NCBI GenBank assembly: GCA_964476155.1
Contig: CAYYYS010000050.1
Span: 1 to 18,709, forward strand
Direction: 5' to 3'
From: JAHIYU01 sp964476155
GTDB lineage: Bacteria > Krumholzibacteriota > Krumholzibacteriia > LZORAL124-64-63
DNA length: 18,709 nt
Each line of letters begins with the position of its first letter. Within the stretch, counting starts at the first letter, position 1. The notes under the pieces are model-generated. The model did not search any database and was not told where the DNA came from. It worked only from the letters and a program-made list of their open reading frames with translations. The translations under genes were made by a program, and so were the position numbers. Shown in pieces: positions 15,178-18,709 of this stretch.

Positions 15178-17196
15178 ATGTCACTGTGTCGCAGGAATGA
15201 TACGGTCCCCGGTTCGTACGTCCACATTTGCAGGCGTCTGCTCGTGACCGGATTGCTGGTCGCTGCGCTGGCGGCGTCAGTCGTCGTCATCGGTTGTAGC
15301 ACGAGCGGCAACGACCCGACTGGACCACAGCAGACACCGGCCCTCGAAGTCATCGCCATCAGTCCGGATGATCAGGCGACCTCCATCCCGGTGTTCGCGA
15401 ACATCATCGCGACCTTCAACCGTCCGGTGGATCCGGCCTCGATCACCGCGGTGTCCTTCCAGATCGTCGGTACCGGAGGGATTGCGACGACCGACGGCGC
15501 ACAGGTCACCTTCACGCCAAGCGCGCCGCTCTCACCGGGCGCGCAGTACACGATCATCATCGGGACCGCAGTAACCGACACATCCGGAGTCGCGCTGGGA
15601 AGCCAGTTCGAGTCCTCGTTCACGGTGATCACTTCCCAGGGCGATCCGGTTTCCTCGGCCGGATCGGACCAGGACGCCAACAAAGGTCAGACCATCACCC
15701 TCGACGCAACCGGCAGCACCGAACCCAACGGATTAGACCTGACATACATCTGGACCCAGTTGCACGGTCCATCCGTGGGCAGCCTCGGCAACGAGGCCGA
15801 GCCGACCTTCACCGCACCCGATTCCGTCAGCACGCTCCAGTTCGAACTGATCGTGCAGAGCGATGCCGGGGGCGGCGATCCCGATGTCGTCACGGTCCAT
15901 GTCCTGGAAGACAAGGATCACGCCTTCTTCGTGACCACCACGGGCAACAACTCCAACGCCGGTACGCGTGCCGCGCCGTTCGCCACTCTCCAGTACGCCA
16001 TCGACACGGCGTGCGGCGGTGGCGCAGGAGCGGACGTATATGTAGCCGGCGGCGACTACACAGGAACGCTGACCCTGTGCGACGCCGTGAGCATCTATGG
16101 TGGCTTCACGGCCGACACCTGGATCCGTGAATCGGGACGGGCGGTCACACGGGTCATCGGGGGACAAACGGCCATCCAGGGAAATGGCGTCAGCCTCCTG
16201 ACCCTGGACGGCCTCCAGGTCGCGACGACGGCCACGACCGCCCTGCAACCCAATTCGGTCGTTGTCCTTCTGGTCGACTCGGACAACGTGACGATGTCGC
16301 ATCTGGCCCTGACGGCTTCGGACGGCTGGGATGGGCCCGTCCAGGATCAACCGGCACAACTTGAAGATGCTCCGGACGGACAGAACGGCGATCCCGCGAC
16401 GATCGGTGTCGTGAACGGAGGCACGGGTGGCCAGGGAACCGGATTGCACTCGGGCGGAGACGGCGCCACCGGCGGCGCCCTGAACGGATACACGGGGCTG
16501 GTTGGCCAGGGACCGGAGGGAGGCTCACCGGGAGCCGGTGGCCTCATGGGCTACTCGGGCCATCCGGGAAGTCCGGGCGGCGACGGTGCCGAAGGCGATC
16601 CCGCTACAACCGGCGGTAGCGGGTTCGGTTACGTCGATGTCGGCGGCCTATACCACCCGGCGGCAGGGCAGGACGGCGACGACGGAGACTTTGGCTGCGG
16701 CGGCGGCGGCGGCAGCGGGGGAGGATATGGAGTCGAGACCGGCGGCGGAGGTGGCGGTGGTGGCGCTGGAGGACGCATAGGCCTGGGCGGCTTGGGCGGC
16801 AACGGCGGCGGCGGGTCCATCGGCGTCGTTCTCAGCAACGTCACCGCTACCGAAATGTGGTATTGCAGCATTGCTACGGGTAATGGCGGCTCGGGCGGCA
16901 TCGGCGGTTCCGGCGGCCCCGGCGGCGATGGGGGCGATAGCGGCGACGGCGGCTTGGTGGGCACTGTAGCCGGAGCCGGTGGTCCTGGCGGCGACGGCGG
17001 TGACGGAGGCCCCGGCGGCTTCGGTGCTGGCGGTGGAGGGGGACCGGCCATCGGCATCATCATCAGGAACAGCACGCTCCTTCAGGAGGGTCTGACCTTC
17101 GAACTCGGCGTCGGCGGACCGGGCGGCCTGTGCCCGGCCGGCAACGGTGCTGACGGTACGACGGGTGAGGTCGCGCCCACGAAGGTGATACAGTAA
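15178..17196 (+). CDS. Surface lipoprotein with Ig-like domains, beta-helix-like part and glycine-rich tail
   Basis: The protein has 672 residues. The signal peptide has an unusually long N-region and ends in VIGC, so Cys40 is the likely lipid site. Residues about 55-152 match the SbsA/Big_5 Ig-like pattern (IPVFANIIATFNRPVDPASI, then SPGAQYTIII). Residues about 156-243 look like a PKD/REJ-type domain (ITLDATGSTEPNGLDLTYIW). From about 247 the NSNAGTRAAPFATLQYAIDTA stretch matches the DUF1565/right-handed beta-helix entry seen in many secreted proteins. From about 410 to 660 the chain is mostly glycine, with GGxGG and GDGG repeats broken by short hydrophobic parts. The ATG at 15178 has a modest AAAGG upstream. 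A perfect hairpin follows the gene. It is likely displayed on the cell surface; binding or adhesion is only a guess. Confidence 0.85.
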   Translation: MSLCRRNDTVPGSYVHICRRLLVTGLLVAALAASVVVIGCSTSGNDPTGPQQTPALEVIAISPDDQATSIPVFANIIATFNRPVDPASITAVSFQIVGTGGIATTDGAQVTFTPSAPLSPGAQYTIIIGTAVTDTSGVALGSQFESSFTVITSQGDPVSSAGSDQDANKGQTITLDATGSTEPNGLDLTYIWTQLHGPSVGSLGNEAEPTFTAPDSVSTLQFELIVQSDAGGGDPDVVTVHVLEDKDHAFFVTTTGNNSNAGTRAAPFATLQYAIDTACGGGAGADVYVAGGDYTGTLTLCDAVSIYGGFTADTWIRESGRAVTRVIGGQTAIQGNGVSLLTLDGLQVATTATTALQPNSVVVLLVDSDNVTMSHLALTASDGWDGPVQDQPAQLEDAPDGQNGDPATIGVVNGGTGGQGTGLHSGGDGATGGALNGYTGLVGQGPEGGSPGAGGLMGYSGHPGSPGGDGAEGDPATTGGSGFGYVDVGGLYHPAAGQDGDDGDFGCGGGGGSGGGYGVETGGGGGGGGAGGRIGLGGLGGNGGGGSIGVVLSNVTATEMWYCSIATGNGGSGGIGGSGGPGGDGGDSGDGGLVGTVAGAGGPGGDGGDGGPGGFGAGGGGGPAIGIIIRNSTLLQEGLTFELGVGGPGGLCPAGNGADGTTGEVAPTKVIQ

Positions 17197-17220
17197 CCGA
17201 GGAACAGTGCTCCTTGTGGG

Positions 17221-17269
17221 GCGCAAACGAGAAGGGGATCCCGGGCCAGGATCCCCTTCTCGTTTGCGC
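17221..17269. terminator. Perfect 21-bp-stem hairpin
   Basis: The arms at 17221-17241 and 17249-17269 are exactly complementary over 21 bp, with a 7-nt loop CGGGCCA. It begins 24 nt after the stop of the lipoprotein gene. The right arm contains CTTCTCGTTTG, but no clean T-run follows. It is most likely a transcription terminator or mRNA-end stabiliser. Confidence 0.7.
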
Positions 17270-17371
17270 TGTGCGGCCGGGCTCGAGATCATCGCGCTCT
17301 CTGTACGCCTCGAAGGTGTTGGCTCGGCGGGTGGGACGCACAGCGGAATTCCAACTTAGAGAGAATCGAGA

Positions 17372-17390
17372 GCGGCATTTACAATGCCAC
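17372..17390 (-). terminator. Weak hairpin after the beta-helix gene
   Basis: On the minus strand GTGGCATT and AATGCCGC pair over 8 bp (one G-U) around a 3-nt loop, 10 nt past the stop codon, followed by the pyrimidine-rich TCTCGATTCTCTC. This is a possible terminator without a strong T-run. Confidence 0.35.
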
Positions 17391-17400
17391 CTGCCTGCCA

Positions 17401-18549
17401 TTACCTGAACATACGCTTGATGTCGCCCATGCTCTTCTTCTCAGTAGACACAGGGACTGGCGAGAAGGGCTCAAATTCCACGATCCCGTAGATGTCTGGA
17501 TCGTCACGACCGTCCCAAATCCATTCAGCAATGGTATCAACCTCAGTTGTGCCCCAGTAATTACCAGTGAAATCAAGCGTATCAGCCGGTGGGCTCACGA
17601 AAGCAACAAGCTTGATATAAGGAGCTTCAGATCGTAGTATGTGATTGTCGTTAAAATAGAACAAAGTGTTGGAGATCAGAATCCTCTCACCCTCTCCAGG
17701 TGGAATTACATTGCCGCTACCACGTAAATAGCCCCAAGTGCCAGCCACTATGGCCCTATACGGTGATGAAAGACGACAGTTGTTCAATAATAGATGAGAT
17801 CCATATGAAGCTACATCTACATTCACTCCTCCAACAAAACGACAATTACGGATCTCACCTTGTGTTGCGTCGAATTTAACAGACACGACATGGTCTTCGA
17901 ATGTACAATTGTCAACGAGCATGGAATCAACACCAATTACACTAACCCCTCCACCATTCCTGTTGAATGTACAATCAGAAACAAGGAGTTCTGGGCATGG
18001 CCCCCAAGCAAATATTCCATGGTCTGTATTGTCTTGGAATAGCACATTATTAACGGATACCGTCATACCACCGGGGTCCAACAACACAGCCTCCACACAT
18101 CCATTGATGGAGCAGCTATCAATCTCAATACCCCCATCCCAATACATGCCGTCCCTTATGTTCTCTATGGTTAGATCCTCAATCCTACAGCCGTCAATAT
18201 CGTAAGCTCCGAGAATCCCCTTGGGGCGTGGTGCGAGCTGTTTATTGCGCACCTCGGGACCAATATATGTTACACCAACTCCTGATCCGAAGATCGATAT
18301 AGAATCACTCCATACTGCGGCATAGATGTCCTCAGTCCAGCCGGGCGTTGTGACTTCATGTGTTTCAATGAACCTCCCGGGGCCGATAAGCACGGTATCC
18401 CCAGGAGCCGTCGCATCCAGAGCCGGCTGGATGGTCGTGAAGTCTCCGCTACCATCCTTCTCAACACGCCAAGTTCGTCCCGTTGCATGGCCATAGGCCA
18501 GGAAGAACAGCATTGTCAGGACTACAGCAAGTCTAAGTTGCGCTTTCAT
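17401..18549 (-). CDS. Secreted right-handed parallel beta-helix protein
   Basis: The product has 382 residues with a signal peptide (about 1-22). The entry WRVEKDGSGDFTTIQPALDA followed by PGDTVLIGPGRF is the common start of pectate-lyase-like/DUF1565 beta-helix proteins. Repeated short turns follow, such as IEDLTIENI, VNNVLFQDNTDHGIF, VSDCTFNRNGG, VDNCTFEDH and IRNCRFVGG: right-handed beta-helix coils of about 20-25 residues. No catalytic residues can be assigned. The ATG at 18549 has AAGG about 8 nt upstream. Base composition stands out: sample lines inside the gene are about 42-43% GC, whereas the rest of the window is mostly above 60%, which suggests acquisition from elsewhere. A strong terminator separates it from the gene upstream, so it needs its own promoter or readthrough. 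Confidence 0.82.
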   Translation of the reverse strand: MKAQLRLAVVLTMLFFLAYGHATGRTWRVEKDGSGDFTTIQPALDATAPGDTVLIGPGRFIETHEVTTPGWTEDIYAAVWSDSISIFGSGVGVTYIGPEVRNKQLAPRPKGILGAYDIDGCRIEDLTIENIRDGMYWDGGIEIDSCSINGCVEAVLLDPGGMTVSVNNVLFQDNTDHGIFAWGPCPELLVSDCTFNRNGGGVSVIGVDSMLVDNCTFEDHVVSVKFDATQGEIRNCRFVGGVNVDVASYGSHLLLNNCRLSSPYRAIVAGTWGYLRGSGNVIPPGEGERILISNTLFYFNDNHILRSEAPYIKLVAFVSPPADTLDFTGNYWGTTEVDTIAEWIWDGRDDPDIYGIVEFEPFSPVPVSTEKKSMGDIKRMFR

Positions 18550-18565
18550 TGGCAGCCTTTATTTG

Positions 18566-18600
18566 AAAAACACTTGGGGGAAGGTCGCCCTCCCCCCAAG
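18566..18600 (-). terminator. Intrinsic terminator of the right-edge gene
   Basis: On the minus strand CTTGGGGG (18600-18593) pairs with CCCCCAAG (18580-18573), with further pairing inside, and is followed by TGTTTTTC (T-run 18570-18566). It begins 10 nt after the stop of the right-edge gene. Confidence 0.8.
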
Positions 18601-18610
18601 TCTACCATAT

Positions 18611-18709
18611 CTACCGCACCAAAACGAGCCGGTGCGTCTGGCTGTAGCGCCCGGCCGTCAATTTCGCGAGATATACACCGCTTGCCATTTCCCTGCCCTG
18701 GTCGTTGCG
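18611..18709 (-). CDS. C-terminal sorting tail of a secreted protein (5' part outside window)
   Basis: Thirty-two codons and a TAG are visible. The residues MASGVYLAKLTAGRYSQTHR, then LVLVR and the stop, fit the C-terminal pattern GxxxxSGVYxxxLxxGxxxxxxKxxLxR. That tail ends many proteins carrying type IX-like sorting domains or FlgD Ig-like repeats in FCB-related and Eisenbacteria-like bacteria. The N-terminal, functional part is outside the window, so only the tail can be described. The terminator at 18566-18600 shows that the transcript ends here. Confidence 0.75.
   Translation of the reverse strand, partial: RNDQGREMASGVYLAKLTAGRYSQTHRLVLVR

Overview
The window looks like a chromosomal stretch from a GC-rich, Gram-negative (diderm) bacterium outside the usual model groups. 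Evidence for this: two outer-membrane beta-barrels that end in Phe, several lipoprotein signal peptides, secreted Ig-like and beta-helix proteins, and, at the right edge, a C-terminal tail of the kind that ends many secreted proteins in FCB-related and Eisenbacteria/Krumholzibacteria-like lineages. The phylum is an inference. No rRNA, tRNA, CRISPR array or insertion sequence was recognised.

Region 1 (about 1-7025, all minus strand) is one apparent operon, read from right to left. It encodes a periplasmic decaheme cytochrome of the DmsE/MtrA type, a 642-residue outer-membrane beta-barrel, a TetR-family regulator, a 12-heme lipoprotein cytochrome, and a lipoprotein with four rhodanese domains that runs off the left edge. 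Together these are the parts of a porin-cytochrome conduit that moves electrons across the outer membrane, as in Mtr, Pcc and Ext systems. The 12-heme cytochrome is interrupted by one in-frame TGA (3204-3206). The frame continues through 11 more heme motifs, and an 8-bp stem with a GGA loop starts 12 nt after the TGA, with the geometry expected of a bacterial SECIS element. A selenocysteine-containing multiheme cytochrome is the most interesting reading; a TGG-to-TGA nonsense change is the main alternative. A sigma70-like promoter with a palindrome in its spacer precedes the operon, and a strong Fur-box match lies further upstream.

Region 2 (7337-12604, minus strand) holds two adjacent, diverged paralogues of large membrane proteins fused to a spermidine-synthase-like domain, behind a good sigma70-like promoter. 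A small beta-barrel protein lies just upstream (12642-13364).

Region 3 (13561-14742) has a PilZ protein with an intact c-di-GMP motif on the plus strand, converging on a small exported NTF2-like protein. A 435-bp gap follows, rich in palindromes, including a perfect 22-bp one.

Region 4 (15178-18709) contains a secreted lipoprotein with Ig-like domains and a long glycine-rich tail, a beta-helix protein of clearly lower GC content, a textbook intrinsic terminator, and the last 32 codons of a secreted protein.
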